A stretch of 64,000 bases of DNA. Origin: an uncultured Prevotella sp. (lineage in GTDB: Bacteria; Bacteroidota; Bacteroidia; Bacteroidales; Bacteroidaceae). The notes below the pieces were generated by a model that worked only from the letters and a program-made list of their open reading frames with translations, had not been told where the DNA came from and made no database searches. The stretch's first letter is position 1; the number at the start of each line of letters is the position of its first letter. The translations under genes were made by a program, and so were the position numbers. Below are positions 33,803 through 44,171 of the stretch, in pieces. Location: the NCBI GenBank assembly GCA_934254985.1, contig CAKQMS010000004.1, forward strand, positions 1-64,000, read 5' to 3'.

Positions 33803-36580
33803 ATGAAAAAACTACAATATTTTTTTATGTTACTCCTGTGTATAATGAATGGTACTGCACAAGCTAAGACAGGAAGTATCCCCACCAAAGCCATCTTTTC
33901 TACCGATAATACTTCGGCAGAAAAGATGGCTTTGGTGGAATCTAATCAAGACGAAAAATATGAGCATACAGACAAGGATGTAGAAAAATATGCCAAACAA
34001 GCAACTGCATTATATGAACAAGGCAAATACAAAGAATCACTAAATATATTAGACAAAGCCATCACAAGATGTGAAGCCATTGGACTTTCATTCTACCCAC
34101 AACATCTGTCACTCCTACTAATGCGATATTCCATTTATTACGACAGAATGAACAATCGCTATAAAGCATATAAACTTATGAATGAAGACATGGCGAAAAT
34201 TGAAACGGTCCATATAGACAAGAATGCAATTCACATGCTCAACTATCTATGCGGCGTGTTCGATTTCTACAGTAACAACTTTTCCGACTTTACAAATTGG
34301 ATGCGCTATTTCGGCTTGATTGGAAGTATAGGCATGAACATTGCACAAAAAAATAATTTCGAGCCTAAATTCTATTTCCCCTTTGAATCATACATTCTAA
34401 GCAAGGCAGTTGTTCTTTGCAAACATTTTAGCGACACGAAAAAGAAAGAAGATACTTTTAACAAGGATAAGCAAGTACAAGCTAACAGTATTTTTGAAGC
34501 TTTAGGAGAACTGGTTAAATCTCTAGAACAGATTGACGACGTGTTAAGACAATTCAAAGAGAATATACCAGAATACAATACTTACAGCAGTTACATTACT
34601 CTTCTAAATGCCGCTGAAGAATACTACCTATATGTAAACTACAATCCTATCAAAGCCACAATCTATATGAAGGAGCATTTGGAACTTGTGAAAGACAAAG
34701 ATCCAATATCTTACGCCGCCGTGCTTATCAGAATGGGAGACTTCTGTAGGGAAAGAGGAGAATTAGACAATGCTGGAAAAGCATACATTCTTGCATCACA
34801 GACCACTGTCGACAACAAGAATCTTACACTTGACAACAAGCTCACCATCGCTAGCAGATTTGCAACATTGTTCCAAGCAAAGAAAGACTATGAGAACATG
34901 CGCAAGTTCAGTTTTGCCTTTTTCGACAATCTTAAATTTCTTTTAGACGAAAATTTCATTGTACTCACAGAAAAAGACCAAGAAAACATGATTGCCATAT
35001 ATGGTTATCCTGCTTATTGGCCTACAACATGCCTTGCATACTACCCTAACAAGAAAGAAATTTCGGGATACGTTTACGATGCTATACTCTACAGCACAGG
35101 AATTCAACTTAAATCAAAAATTTATTTATCACAAGCCGTTGACCAATTAGGCGACAAAAGTCTCATTGTCTTAAAAGACTCAATAGACAAATTGCGTACA
35201 CAACTCAAAGTTGAAAAATTCGACTTTAAGCCTCTTGTCTCCAGCAGATTTGAAAAATGGACTTGGGCTTCTAACCATGGTAAAGAACAAGACCGCTTAA
35301 ATATTCTTGAACGACAACTTATTGAACAAGTTGCACGATGTTTAGTAAAAGAAAAGAAAGACATTTCATGGACACAAGTGCGCGACAGACTTCAGCCATC
35401 GGAAGCTGCCATCGAGTTTATTATTGCAGAGAAAGATATTATGGCTTTAGTGGTGAAACATGGATGCGAGACTCCTACTCCTGTCACACTTACAAATATT
35501 GACACTCTAAAAGCCGCCATTCTCAGTCTCAACACGAAGTCACCTGCTGCTACAGCTCGCAAACTCTACAACAATCCTTCCATCAATCTATACGGTATGT
35601 TATGGCAACCTCTTGAGAAAGAACTCAAAGGTGTGAGCAAAGTGTATTATGCAACTCAAGGTATGCTCTACTCCATTGCCTTTGCCGCCATCAGCACCCC
35701 AGACGGAAAATACCTCAGTGACCGTTACGACCTCTGTCCATTGACCAGCACTGCAGAAATAGTAAAGGAACAGAAGGAGCAACTTCCACTGTCTGTTGTG
35801 GCCATGGGCAACATCTACTATACAGACAAACAGAGACAACAGGTGGCTACTGGTGACATCAACGGTGCACGTGGCGGTGAGGAAGATGTCTCCATAGACG
35901 ACTTCAGCGACCGTGGTGCCAAACGCTATCATTTCAAATATCTGCCTTTCACAAAGAAAGAGATAGAAGACTTGAGTAGTATAATAAAAAACCGTCAATT
36001 GACACTTGAAGAGGGAACAGAAGCGACAGAGCAAAATCTGCGCAAACAATTGGCTAAAAAGCCTGACGTGCTCCACCTTGCCACCCATGGATTCTTCATA
36101 GCAAAAGCCGACGATGCAAGAGAAGTACCTTTCTTTAAACACTATTCGCAAGCGATAGAAAATTCCATGCAACGTGCAGGTATCGCCCTTGCAGGTGCAG
36201 AGGACACATGGACAGGAGTACAACAACCCGAGGAAGCTAACGACGGAATCCTCACTGCCAATGAAGTGGCACAAATGGATCTCAACGGCACACAACTTGT
36301 GACTCTCTCTGCATGTGAGACTGCTTTAGGCGACTATTCCTTCGAGGGAGTATTCGGTCTGCCACGAGGGTTCAAGCAAGCAGGCGTAAAATCGCTCTTG
36401 GTGAGCTTGTGGAGTGTTAATGATAAATCAACATCTCTTTTGATGTCTTCATTCTACCGTTACTGGATGCAAGGAGAAACCAAACAGCAGGCTTTCAAGC
36501 ATGCCGTAAACGACGTACGTAAAGATTATCCCGAACCTTTCTACTGGGCACCATTTGTATTACTCGATGCCACAGAATAA
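33803..36580 (+). CDS. Exported TPR-CHAT protease (CHAT 1)
   Basis: The 925-residue protein has a signal peptide ending GTAQA (about residue 22). TPR-like helical repeats span about 50-400 (for example ALYEQGKYKESLNILDKAI). A linker follows, then a C-terminal CHAT domain (about 610-925), a caspase-like cysteine protease fold. The probable dyad is His762 in HLATHGFF and Cys838 in LSACETALGD, and the chain ends YWAPFVLLDATE as in other CHAT proteins. It is exported, unlike the cytosolic Csx29/Craspase proteases. A 20-bp perfect inverted repeat lies in codons 27-46. Confidence 0.9.
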   Translation: MKKLQYFFMLLLCIMNGTAQAKTGSIPTKAIFSTDNTSAEKMALVESNQDEKYEHTDKDVEKYAKQATALYEQGKYKESLNILDKAITRCEAIGLSFYPQHLSLLLMRYSIYYDRMNNRYKAYKLMNEDMAKIETVHIDKNAIHMLNYLCGVFDFYSNNFSDFTNWMRYFGLIGSIGMNIAQKNNFEPKFYFPFESYILSKAVVLCKHFSDTKKKEDTFNKDKQVQANSIFEALGELVKSLEQIDDVLRQFKENIPEYNTYSSYITLLNAAEEYYLYVNYNPIKATIYMKEHLELVKDKDPISYAAVLIRMGDFCRERGELDNAGKAYILASQTTVDNKNLTLDNKLTIASRFATLFQAKKDYENMRKFSFAFFDNLKFLLDENFIVLTEKDQENMIAIYGYPAYWPTTCLAYYPNKKEISGYVYDAILYSTGIQLKSKIYLSQAVDQLGDKSLIVLKDSIDKLRTQLKVEKFDFKPLVSSRFEKWTWASNHGKEQDRLNILERQLIEQVARCLVKEKKDISWTQVRDRLQPSEAAIEFIIAEKDIMALVVKHGCETPTPVTLTNIDTLKAAILSLNTKSPAATARKLYNNPSINLYGMLWQPLEKELKGVSKVYYATQGMLYSIAFAAISTPDGKYLSDRYDLCPLTSTAEIVKEQKEQLPLSVVAMGNIYYTDKQRQQVATGDINGARGGEEDVSIDDFSDRGAKRYHFKYLPFTKKEIEDLSSIIKNRQLTLEEGTEATEQNLRKQLAKKPDVLHLATHGFFIAKADDAREVPFFKHYSQAIENSMQRAGIALAGAEDTWTGVQQPEEANDGILTANEVAQMDLNGTQLVTLSACETALGDYSFEGVFGLPRGFKQAGVKSLLVSLWSVNDKSTSLLMSSFYRYWMQGETKQQAFKHAVNDVRKDYPEPFYWAPFVLLDATE
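33882..33938. repeat. 20-bp perfect inverted repeat inside the CHAT 1 gene
   Basis: Bases 33882-33901 are the exact reverse complement of 33919-33938, with a 17-base loop that itself holds a CCGA/TCGG stem (33903-33906 and 33914-33917). It lies in frame just after the signal peptide codons. As RNA it would form a long hairpin in the first 140 bases of the message. Confidence 0.9.
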
Positions 36581-36603
36581 TAAACAACAGAAAATATATA
36601 CTC

Positions 36604-39600
36604 ATGACACAAACATCCCTTTTCAAAAAATGGCTGTTGACTCTGCTTTTCTTAAGCAGTTTCATGTGGCTTCATGCACAGTCAGCATACGAATACATTG
36701 AGGAACACCGCCAATGGATGAAAGAACACTATCCCAAGGCAGAAAATCTCAATGAATCACAGTTGCTCCGTGAAGCGGCTTTTGCAATTATGGATGAACT
36801 GCAAGAACCCGAAGCCATGATGTTGCTTCATGCCGTTGGTAAACAAATTCCTGAGGTGGAAGCCTATGCCATCTTCGAAGAGACCGACGGCAAGGACTAT
36901 AAGTTCGTGCACACGCTTCAAGCCCTTAAAGCACTGTATCACTATTCCGAACAGCAATTGGGCAGAGAAAACGTCACTACTGGGTGGTGCAAATATTTAT
37001 GGATGAATTGCCGCAGCAACATAGAAAACATCTATCCTTTGATGGATGACCTCATCAGAGAACAGAAAGTAGCTGCGCAAAAGAACAGCAACAAAGAGAA
37101 CAAAGCTTTGGTATGTCTGTTTCAATTACTCAAGTTTGACGTTTCTCAACTTGAAACATTCATAAATTCGCCCGACCTTTACGATGAGGTATTGCAGACT
37201 GAACAGGAAGCTGTTAAGCTCTATCCATTTGCCGACAAGACACCAAGTCGTATGCGTGCATGGCTTTACACACACTTAGGTGCAGCGAAGAGTTACTTTT
37301 CTGCCATTTACGAATCAGAAGTGGCTTTTAATAAAGTAGAACTTTTGTCTGATTCTTATTATAGTCACAATTCCAACACGGGTATTCTGCATAATGCAGA
37401 ACATTACTTCAGACTCGCAGAAGAAACTTATCTAAAACTGTTCAAGCCTGGTCATCCTGAAGTTATCGAATATTACGTAAGTGCAGAGAGTGCCAGAGAG
37501 AATTACAACACCATCAGCGATGATAATATTAATGTTCTCAAAGTGTTCTACGACTATTCCTCTCAATACTATGGTCAGGGCACTCTATCAACCATATTGC
37601 GAAAATTGAACTATTGGAGCATGCTTGCCTCACGAGGCAAGGACATTAAAGATGTTTTCATGTGGCGTTCCATATTAGACTCATTCAAACAATATTTAGG
37701 TGAGGAATGTCCATACTATTCAACAATGGCATTGCATATATGCGAGATTGTAGCTATCTATGCCCCAAATGATTTCAACGAGGCATCACAGATCTTTGAC
37801 GAAGCTGTGGCAAAAGCATGGGGAGAAAACAACATGAAGGCTGCCTATGAGCGCTATATGCTTTATAGTTCTCTTAAGGACATTATGCCACAAGTCTACA
37901 AAGAAAAAGTTGAACCAATAGCGGAATACTACGCCAAGAACCATAGCAAAGACTTCGTATCCATTTTGCTTGGTCGTCGCATGGCACTTGACGTATACAT
38001 GGGAACACGTGATTTGCAAACAGGCACCAATATTCAGAAGCATGTATGTGAAGACACGGAACAGAGATACGGAGCTTCTTCCTACGTCTATCTGCAGGAG
38101 AAGGCCATGGAACTAAACTTGTTGGGTTCTTACGACAGCGAGGCTGCACGCAAGCAATACCCTGCACTCATTGAACAAATGAAGAAGGCAAACATCGATC
38201 ATACCAATGTGTTGGGAGATTATGCGAACCTTGAAAACCAAGCCAACAATTTCGAACTTGCCGCCAAACTCTTCCAACAAGCCTATGATGAGTCGAAAGA
38301 CGAAGGATTGACACAAAGACGTGCCTATCTTTTACTATCAAAACTGAACGTCTTAACATTCATTAAAGGAACCGAAAAAGAACAAGAAAACATATACGCA
38401 AAAGCAAGAAAGATACTTGATACCAATACAGACTCTCTCGATTTCATTCCGATAAATTATGGTATTGCGTCTGATTGGCTCTACTCTAAGGGTAGAACTA
38501 AGGAAGCATTAAGCATGGTCAATAAAGGTATAGATATATGCCATTGGCAAGACTCCGGATTCTCAAATACATACATCAACCTGTTGATTAAACGCTACAA
38601 CATCTACATGTATGGTCTCGACGACATGAGTACTGCCTACAAACTGATGAACGAAGATCTCGAAATGTTCGAACAACAAAACCTAAACTATTATACCACA
38701 GACATGCTTGACTTTCTGTGGGGGATCTATGACCTGATGCCTAAAAACAATGACAACACTGACACCCTCATGAAATACTTTATGCTCATCGCAAAAATGA
38801 CGGCAAGCATCGGAGAACAAAACGGACAAGAACCAAGATTCATGTCTGTTTATGGTGTAAAATTGTATTGCGAATTAATCCGCTTCTATATTCAAGGTAC
38901 TAACATCAAAAAACAGGTCAACACAGACCAGATGTCTGAAGATCAACGGATGGCATGGGCAAGATCTTGGAAGAACTTCGATGATAATTTTGATATGCTT
39001 GCTTCAATTGAAGACCAGTTAAACGAACTGCAAGACCAACTGCCACAATTCAATAAGCAAATCGATTATTTCAATATGCTTGACGCATTTGAAAACTACT
39101 ATCTATACCTAAAACCTGACAAGGAAAAGGCCTTCAACTATATGATTATGCACAAAGAACAATGCAAGGATGTTTTCCCTATTGTATATAATAATATTTG
39201 CATAAAACTCTTTGATTTCTATTTGAAGAACAAACAATATAGCGAAGCAAAAAATCTGTACATGCAAGACATCAAGCCTTTTGAGGAAGATGCTCATGCA
39301 ACAGCCAATTCCAAACTGCCAATCTACAATCTCATGTGCAACCTCTATTTGGCTCAGCACGATTATGAAGAAATGCTACCATATGCCCGCAAGCACTATG
39401 AGGCTGTGAAAGACATCATGAGCCACAACTTCCCCATGCTCACCGAGCAGGAGCAAAATGCTTTCATGGAGAGCTATGGCGACCCTTCTGCATGGCTTTC
39501 AACTTGTCTTGCAGGAATGAAAGACAAACAGCAAATTGCTTCCGAAGTCTACAATGCTGTACTATACCGCACGGGCATACAACTGCGCTCACAAAGGGAA

Positions 39601-41046
39601 ACACGAGAGGCTATTATGAAGTCTAATGACAAGAATCTTATATCGTTGGTAGATTCTCTCAACACTTTACGCTCAGAACAAAAGGCAATAAAATACGATT
39701 TACTCAATGACGCCCAAGATGAAATCAACAAGAAATATGCACTAAACACTTCCTACCAACAGCGCATCAACCTCTTAGAGCGAGAGATTGTAGAACAATC
39801 TGCACCTTATCGTAATAAGACACCACTTGATGCCACATGGCAGCAAGTATGCAAACAGTTAAAAAACGGTGAAGCTGCGGTGGAGTTCACATTTGCATAT
39901 CCATATTGGATGGCATTGATTCTTACGCCAACATGCAAAGAACCAAAAGCTGTACCATTGGTTGTAGCAGACACTCTATTCAACCAATTGAAAGCCTTAG
40001 GTGTCAAAACTCCTACTGCCATAGCTCGCAAACTCTATAATGACAAGGCTATCGACCTCTACGCCATGCTTTGGCAACCACTCGAAACGGAGTTAAATGG
40101 TATCAAGAAGGTGTATTATGGCACCCAGGGTTTACTCTCTACCATTGCCTTTGCAGCCATTGCTTGCCCTGATGGACGTTACCTCACTGATCATTACGAT
40201 CTCTGTCCTCTCACAACGACGGCACAACTATTGACCAAAACAGAAGAACATCACCCAAAATCTATACTTGTCATGGGCGATATATACTATTCTGACAAAC
40301 AAAGGGAACAGGTGAACCAAGGTAACATCAACGACGCACGCGGTGACGAAGAAACAGCTATCGACGATTTCAGCGAACGTGCTTCCAAACGCTACCACTT
40401 CAAATATCTCCCATTCACACAATCAGAAGTATTGCAGATAGAAAAGACCTTCACAGGCTATCCACTCACCGTAAAAGTGCGCACAGAAGCCACAGAAGAA
40501 ACACTACGTAGCCAGTTAACAAAAAAGCCTGATGTGGTCCACCTCGCCACTCACGGATTCTTCATTTCAAATGAAATAACAGCGCAAAAAGTACCCTTCT
40601 TCAAACATCACAATATAGTAGCTAGCAATTCTATGATGCGTGCAGGTGTGGCTCTTGCTGATGCAGAAGACACTTGGGACGGCACCAAGACTCCGCAAGA
40701 AGCCAACGACGGTATTCTCACTGCCGACGAGGTGTCAAAATTCAATCTACACGGCACACAATTAGTCGCCCTTTCTGCCTGCGAAACGGCTTTAGGTGAT
40801 TACACTTTCGAGGGTGTCATGGGGTTGCCAAGAGGTTTCAAACAAGCTGGCGTGCAGTCATTGCTGGTAAGTCTGTGGAGCGTCAACGACAAGTCTACCG
40901 CACAACTGATGACAGCTTTCTACCGCTATTGGATACAAGGCAAAACCAAACAGCAAGCATTCAAACTGGCTGTAGCCGAGGTGCGCAAAGACTATCCACA
41001 GCCCTATTATTGGGCACCTTTTATGTTACTCGATGCTATTAAATAA
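36604..41046 (+). CDS. Giant exported TPR-CHAT protease (CHAT 2)
   Basis: The 1480-residue protein has a signal peptide ending LHAQ (about residue 26) and an all-helical N-terminal half (about 30-620) that is not found in CHAT 1. A second TPR-like block (about 640-1000) runs parallel to CHAT 1, sharing the YKLMNEDL/YKLMNEDM segment. The CHAT domain occupies about 1165-1480, with His1317 in HLATHGFF and Cys1393 in LSACETALGD. The C-terminal 840 residues read as a paralogue of the whole CHAT 1 protein, so the gene seems to be a duplication with an added N-terminal module. It lies 23 bp after CHAT 1. Confidence 0.88.
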   Translation: MTQTSLFKKWLLTLLFLSSFMWLHAQSAYEYIEEHRQWMKEHYPKAENLNESQLLREAAFAIMDELQEPEAMMLLHAVGKQIPEVEAYAIFEETDGKDYKFVHTLQALKALYHYSEQQLGRENVTTGWCKYLWMNCRSNIENIYPLMDDLIREQKVAAQKNSNKENKALVCLFQLLKFDVSQLETFINSPDLYDEVLQTEQEAVKLYPFADKTPSRMRAWLYTHLGAAKSYFSAIYESEVAFNKVELLSDSYYSHNSNTGILHNAEHYFRLAEETYLKLFKPGHPEVIEYYVSAESARENYNTISDDNINVLKVFYDYSSQYYGQGTLSTILRKLNYWSMLASRGKDIKDVFMWRSILDSFKQYLGEECPYYSTMALHICEIVAIYAPNDFNEASQIFDEAVAKAWGENNMKAAYERYMLYSSLKDIMPQVYKEKVEPIAEYYAKNHSKDFVSILLGRRMALDVYMGTRDLQTGTNIQKHVCEDTEQRYGASSYVYLQEKAMELNLLGSYDSEAARKQYPALIEQMKKANIDHTNVLGDYANLENQANNFELAAKLFQQAYDESKDEGLTQRRAYLLLSKLNVLTFIKGTEKEQENIYAKARKILDTNTDSLDFIPINYGIASDWLYSKGRTKEALSMVNKGIDICHWQDSGFSNTYINLLIKRYNIYMYGLDDMSTAYKLMNEDLEMFEQQNLNYYTTDMLDFLWGIYDLMPKNNDNTDTLMKYFMLIAKMTASIGEQNGQEPRFMSVYGVKLYCELIRFYIQGTNIKKQVNTDQMSEDQRMAWARSWKNFDDNFDMLASIEDQLNELQDQLPQFNKQIDYFNMLDAFENYYLYLKPDKEKAFNYMIMHKEQCKDVFPIVYNNICIKLFDFYLKNKQYSEAKNLYMQDIKPFEEDAHATANSKLPIYNLMCNLYLAQHDYEEMLPYARKHYEAVKDIMSHNFPMLTEQEQNAFMESYGDPSAWLSTCLAGMKDKQQIASEVYNAVLYRTGIQLRSQRETREAIMKSNDKNLISLVDSLNTLRSEQKAIKYDLLNDAQDEINKKYALNTSYQQRINLLEREIVEQSAPYRNKTPLDATWQQVCKQLKNGEAAVEFTFAYPYWMALILTPTCKEPKAVPLVVADTLFNQLKALGVKTPTAIARKLYNDKAIDLYAMLWQPLETELNGIKKVYYGTQGLLSTIAFAAIACPDGRYLTDHYDLCPLTTTAQLLTKTEEHHPKSILVMGDIYYSDKQREQVNQGNINDARGDEETAIDDFSERASKRYHFKYLPFTQSEVLQIEKTFTGYPLTVKVRTEATEETLRSQLTKKPDVVHLATHGFFISNEITAQKVPFFKHHNIVASNSMMRAGVALADAEDTWDGTKTPQEANDGILTADEVSKFNLHGTQLVALSACETALGDYTFEGVMGLPRGFKQAGVQSLLVSLWSVNDKSTAQLMTAFYRYWIQGKTKQQAFKLAVAEVRKDYPQPYYWAPFMLLDAIK

Positions 41047-41058
41047 AACAAAAAGATT

Positions 41059-41682
41059 ATGATACATCTAAAAACTTTGATAACCGCATTTATGGTTTCA
41101 TTCGTCATACTCCCTACAAAAGCACAAGATTGTTCACCCAAGATGGCTGAATACAAGGCTGGATGCCAAAATATGCTCGATGGAATTGCGAACAAAGACA
41201 AATATGCTCTATATGAAGCTAAGGAAGACTTCAACAAGGTCAGCATAGAAACTATTGAACCGAAATGCAAAGATGGAACACAAGCAGAAGGAAAAGCCAA
41301 GATTCTATTCTGTACAGAATTTGCAGACTCACTCATCAAGCACAATTTCATCGCCAATGACCTTGACGACATCGCTATAATGCGCAATACCGACGACAGC
41401 GACCTATTAGTCTTCCATCGTTCCATTGCCGCTAAGAGCACACTCTGTTACGAATGGGAAGGCTGTGACAGATGCGAATTGCTCCTCGTTACACAAAATG
41501 GAGAAAACATAACCGTTACAGTGACAGACAAGTCGTCTGGTAAACAATACACAGCCAAGCCTGACGCAAAGGGTAATATGAACTACGTATCTTGGAATAT
41601 GGGTACGGCAGAAGGCACCTACTCCATACGCATAGAAAATCCGACACCACGCCCCATATCATTTGCTATAGCACTCAACTAA
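41059..41682 (+). CDS. Small exported protein of the CHAT operon
   Basis: The 207-residue protein has a signal peptide ending PTKAQ (about residue 22). A helical part (about 25-95) contains Cys pairs that could form disulphides. A beta-sandwich-like C-terminus (about 125-207) has NITVTVTDKSSGKQYTA and EGTYSIRIENPT, similar in outline to PPC or GOLD-type domains. No family is recognised with confidence. Packed between two CHAT genes (gaps of 12 and 16 bp), it may be a partner or substrate of them. Confidence 0.7.
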   Translation: MIHLKTLITAFMVSFVILPTKAQDCSPKMAEYKAGCQNMLDGIANKDKYALYEAKEDFNKVSIETIEPKCKDGTQAEGKAKILFCTEFADSLIKHNFIANDLDDIAIMRNTDDSDLLVFHRSIAAKSTLCYEWEGCDRCELLLVTQNGENITVTVTDKSSGKQYTAKPDAKGNMNYVSWNMGTAEGTYSIRIENPTPRPISFAIALN

Positions 41683-41698
41683 AAACAACATTTTGCAC

Positions 41699-43993
41699 AT
41701 GAAGAAATTCTTGTTTTTCATCGTCCTCTTCCTCATCCAGCTAACCCCTATTCATGGTCAGTGGATACAACAGATGCGCATTGCCGACCAAAAGGCTAAA
41801 GAAGAAAAATGGCAAGAAGCTGCCGATTTATATACGGCAGCTATCAACACCACTCCCGACAATACTGCCAAGACAGAATGTCTGCAACATAGAGCCTCGT
41901 GCTACAAGCATCTTGACCGCTACGACCTTGCTCTGTCAGATTATGAGAGTGCCATTGCCCAGTTGACTGACAAGGACGTTAAAACCGCCATAACTTACAA
42001 TATGTCTGACCTGCTTATTCAGACTGGACAATACGCACGCACCATCTCACTTCTCGAGAACATTAGGTTTGACAATCAAGAACAAGACTGTAGGCGACTG
42101 GCTAACCTATCAACTGCATATGCCTATACAGGACAAGGAAACAAGGCTCTCGTTATGCTCAACGACATTATCTCTCATCATGATAAAAACGACAACACAC
42201 GTGCACGACTCCTACAAAACAGGGGATACATACTATGGAGCCTCAACAAATACGACAATGCCTTGCAAGACCTACGTGAAGCTCTGCCACAACTTCATGG
42301 CAATGATTACTACATTACCCTTGCCAACGTGGCATTGGTTGAAGCAGAAATTGGAAAATATGATCAGGCTCTGCAACATATCAACGAGGTACTACAATGG
42401 CAAGCTAAAGCCCAAGGCATTGGCACTCGCCATTCAACCTACTTAATTTCGCTACGCAAAAAAGCAGAAATTCTTCTTAAGGCCAAACAAACGCAAGAAG
42501 CTGCCCAAACCTACAAGAATTTCTTCATTGCAGAGAAGGATTATGTACGTACTAACTTCGGCAAGATGACCGAGCAGGCACGCCTTGACTTTTGGTTAAA
42601 AGAAAATCCGATAGTTTCTGAAATATTCACATTGGGCAATGTTGCATCCCCACTTCTCTACGATGTAGCTCTCTTTCGCAGAAACATTGCTCTGATGGGA
42701 AAACGTACTGCAGAAAACAACAATCTATTGGAAACAGCATTATCACATGACCATACACAAGTGACAAACCATCTGCAACCACAAGAGGCTGCCGTAGAGT
42801 TCATCTGTTATCAGAACATGCTTTCTGGAGATTCTGTCTATGCAGCCATGATTTGCACGAAAACAGGAACAAGATATGTAGAAATAGCTACAAAAAATAG
42901 TCTTCACAACCATCATATCGGCAACAAGACCCTCCAACAAGCCGTATGCCAAGGAGCACGCTATGCTTCCACAATCTACACAGACTCTACACTTGCCGCA
43001 ATGATCTGGGCTCCTTTGTGCCATGCGCTGCCATCCACTATCAAGCGTATATACTTTGCACCAGAAGGCATTTTTCAGATGTTAGGTATAGAGTACTTGC
43101 CATATCCTGCAATACAAAAGCTGGACATTCGTCGTGTTTCATCAACAAGTCGAATTCTGTCTTCATCATCAACCGCAAACGGCAAAGCGCTTGTAGTAGG
43201 AGGATTAGATTACAACCAAAAGAACTCCTATGCATCATTTCTTTCATCTTCCATCAATCATACCGCCTACGCCACAGCCAAACGAATATGTGGCACACCT
43301 CTGTCATTCAAGAATCTTCCGGCAACCATTCTTGAAGCTGATACCATAGCACATGTTATGGGTACTGGTTGCAATCGGGTGATGTGGGAACAAGAACTGA
43401 AACAGGCTTTAAACGAATATTCTGTTATACATCTTGCCACACATGGATATAGTTTAGAGGTTGCACTCAATCCACCATGTGTATTTCTTCGCGATTCATT
43501 ACGCCAAGACAACACACTGTGGGCATCGGGTATTGCTCTTACTGGAGCCAACATAGAGGGCGTAAGTGAGAGTAAAGAAGACGGATTGCTTTCGGCACGT
43601 GAACTATGCGACATAGACTTAACCAATGTAAAATTCATTGCATTGTCTGCTTGCCAAACAGCACAGGGGATTGTCTGTGATGAAGGACCTGCCGGTATGG
43701 TCAGAGCATTAAAGAAAGCGGGAGCGGGCACAATCATTGCCTCTTTATGGGCTGTCAACGACAAATCTACACGCCTCTTCATGAAATATTTCTATCACGC
43801 TTGGCGTATAGAGCACAAAGAAATCCATACAGCCTTTCGTCAAGCTCAGCAAGCCATTCAGCAACATGCCATAACTCAGGTGCAACGTTCTTTACCCACC
43901 ATACTGCATAGAAATCCGAATACGCAGCCAACTAATAAGGTTTATCCTTATCGCAATCCACAATATTGGGCGCCATTCATTCTCATTGATTGA
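41699..43993 (+). CDS. Exported TPR-CHAT protease (CHAT 3)
   Basis: The 764-residue protein starts at ATG 41699 and has a signal peptide ending IHGQ near residue 20. TPR repeats cover about 25-290 (KWQEAADLYTAAINTTPDN, RYDLALSDYESAIAQL). The CHAT domain (about 450-764) has His582 in HLATHGYSLE and Cys652 in LSACQTAQG, ending YWAPFILID. It is more distant from CHAT 1 and CHAT 2 than they are from each other and carries canonical TPRs. A perfect terminator follows 70 bp downstream, closing the operon. Confidence 0.9.
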   Translation: MKKFLFFIVLFLIQLTPIHGQWIQQMRIADQKAKEEKWQEAADLYTAAINTTPDNTAKTECLQHRASCYKHLDRYDLALSDYESAIAQLTDKDVKTAITYNMSDLLIQTGQYARTISLLENIRFDNQEQDCRRLANLSTAYAYTGQGNKALVMLNDIISHHDKNDNTRARLLQNRGYILWSLNKYDNALQDLREALPQLHGNDYYITLANVALVEAEIGKYDQALQHINEVLQWQAKAQGIGTRHSTYLISLRKKAEILLKAKQTQEAAQTYKNFFIAEKDYVRTNFGKMTEQARLDFWLKENPIVSEIFTLGNVASPLLYDVALFRRNIALMGKRTAENNNLLETALSHDHTQVTNHLQPQEAAVEFICYQNMLSGDSVYAAMICTKTGTRYVEIATKNSLHNHHIGNKTLQQAVCQGARYASTIYTDSTLAAMIWAPLCHALPSTIKRIYFAPEGIFQMLGIEYLPYPAIQKLDIRRVSSTSRILSSSSTANGKALVVGGLDYNQKNSYASFLSSSINHTAYATAKRICGTPLSFKNLPATILEADTIAHVMGTGCNRVMWEQELKQALNEYSVIHLATHGYSLEVALNPPCVFLRDSLRQDNTLWASGIALTGANIEGVSESKEDGLLSARELCDIDLTNVKFIALSACQTAQGIVCDEGPAGMVRALKKAGAGTIIASLWAVNDKSTRLFMKYFYHAWRIEHKEIHTAFRQAQQAIQQHAITQVQRSLPTILHRNPNTQPTNKVYPYRNPQYWAPFILID

Positions 43994-44062
43994 CATGTTG
44001 ACATTTTTAGGGTAAAAAATGAATATAGCTTCGATGGCAAATGAAGCTTGCTTCAAGTGCCA

Positions 44063-44107
44063 ATGAAGCCTGCTTCGTTGGGCATCGAAGCAGGCTTCAT
44101 TTTTTTG
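44063..44107 (+). terminator. Strong intrinsic terminator of the CHAT operon
   Basis: A perfect 15-bp stem pairs 44063-44077 with 44086-44100 around an 8-base loop, followed by TTTTTT. A weaker related stem (TGAAGCTTGCTTCA at 44042-44055) precedes it, so the terminator arm seems partly duplicated. Confidence 0.9.
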
Positions 44108-44171
44108 CGTTGTTTCCCGCATTTTGTAGGCAAAAAAAACTGGCGATAGCATTTCTGCTATATCGAAGCAC

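Noticed and set aside
35600..36295. 231-residue open frame on the minus strand
   Set aside because: It is antisense to the conserved CHAT domain of CHAT 1 and has Cys-rich, non-protein-like composition.
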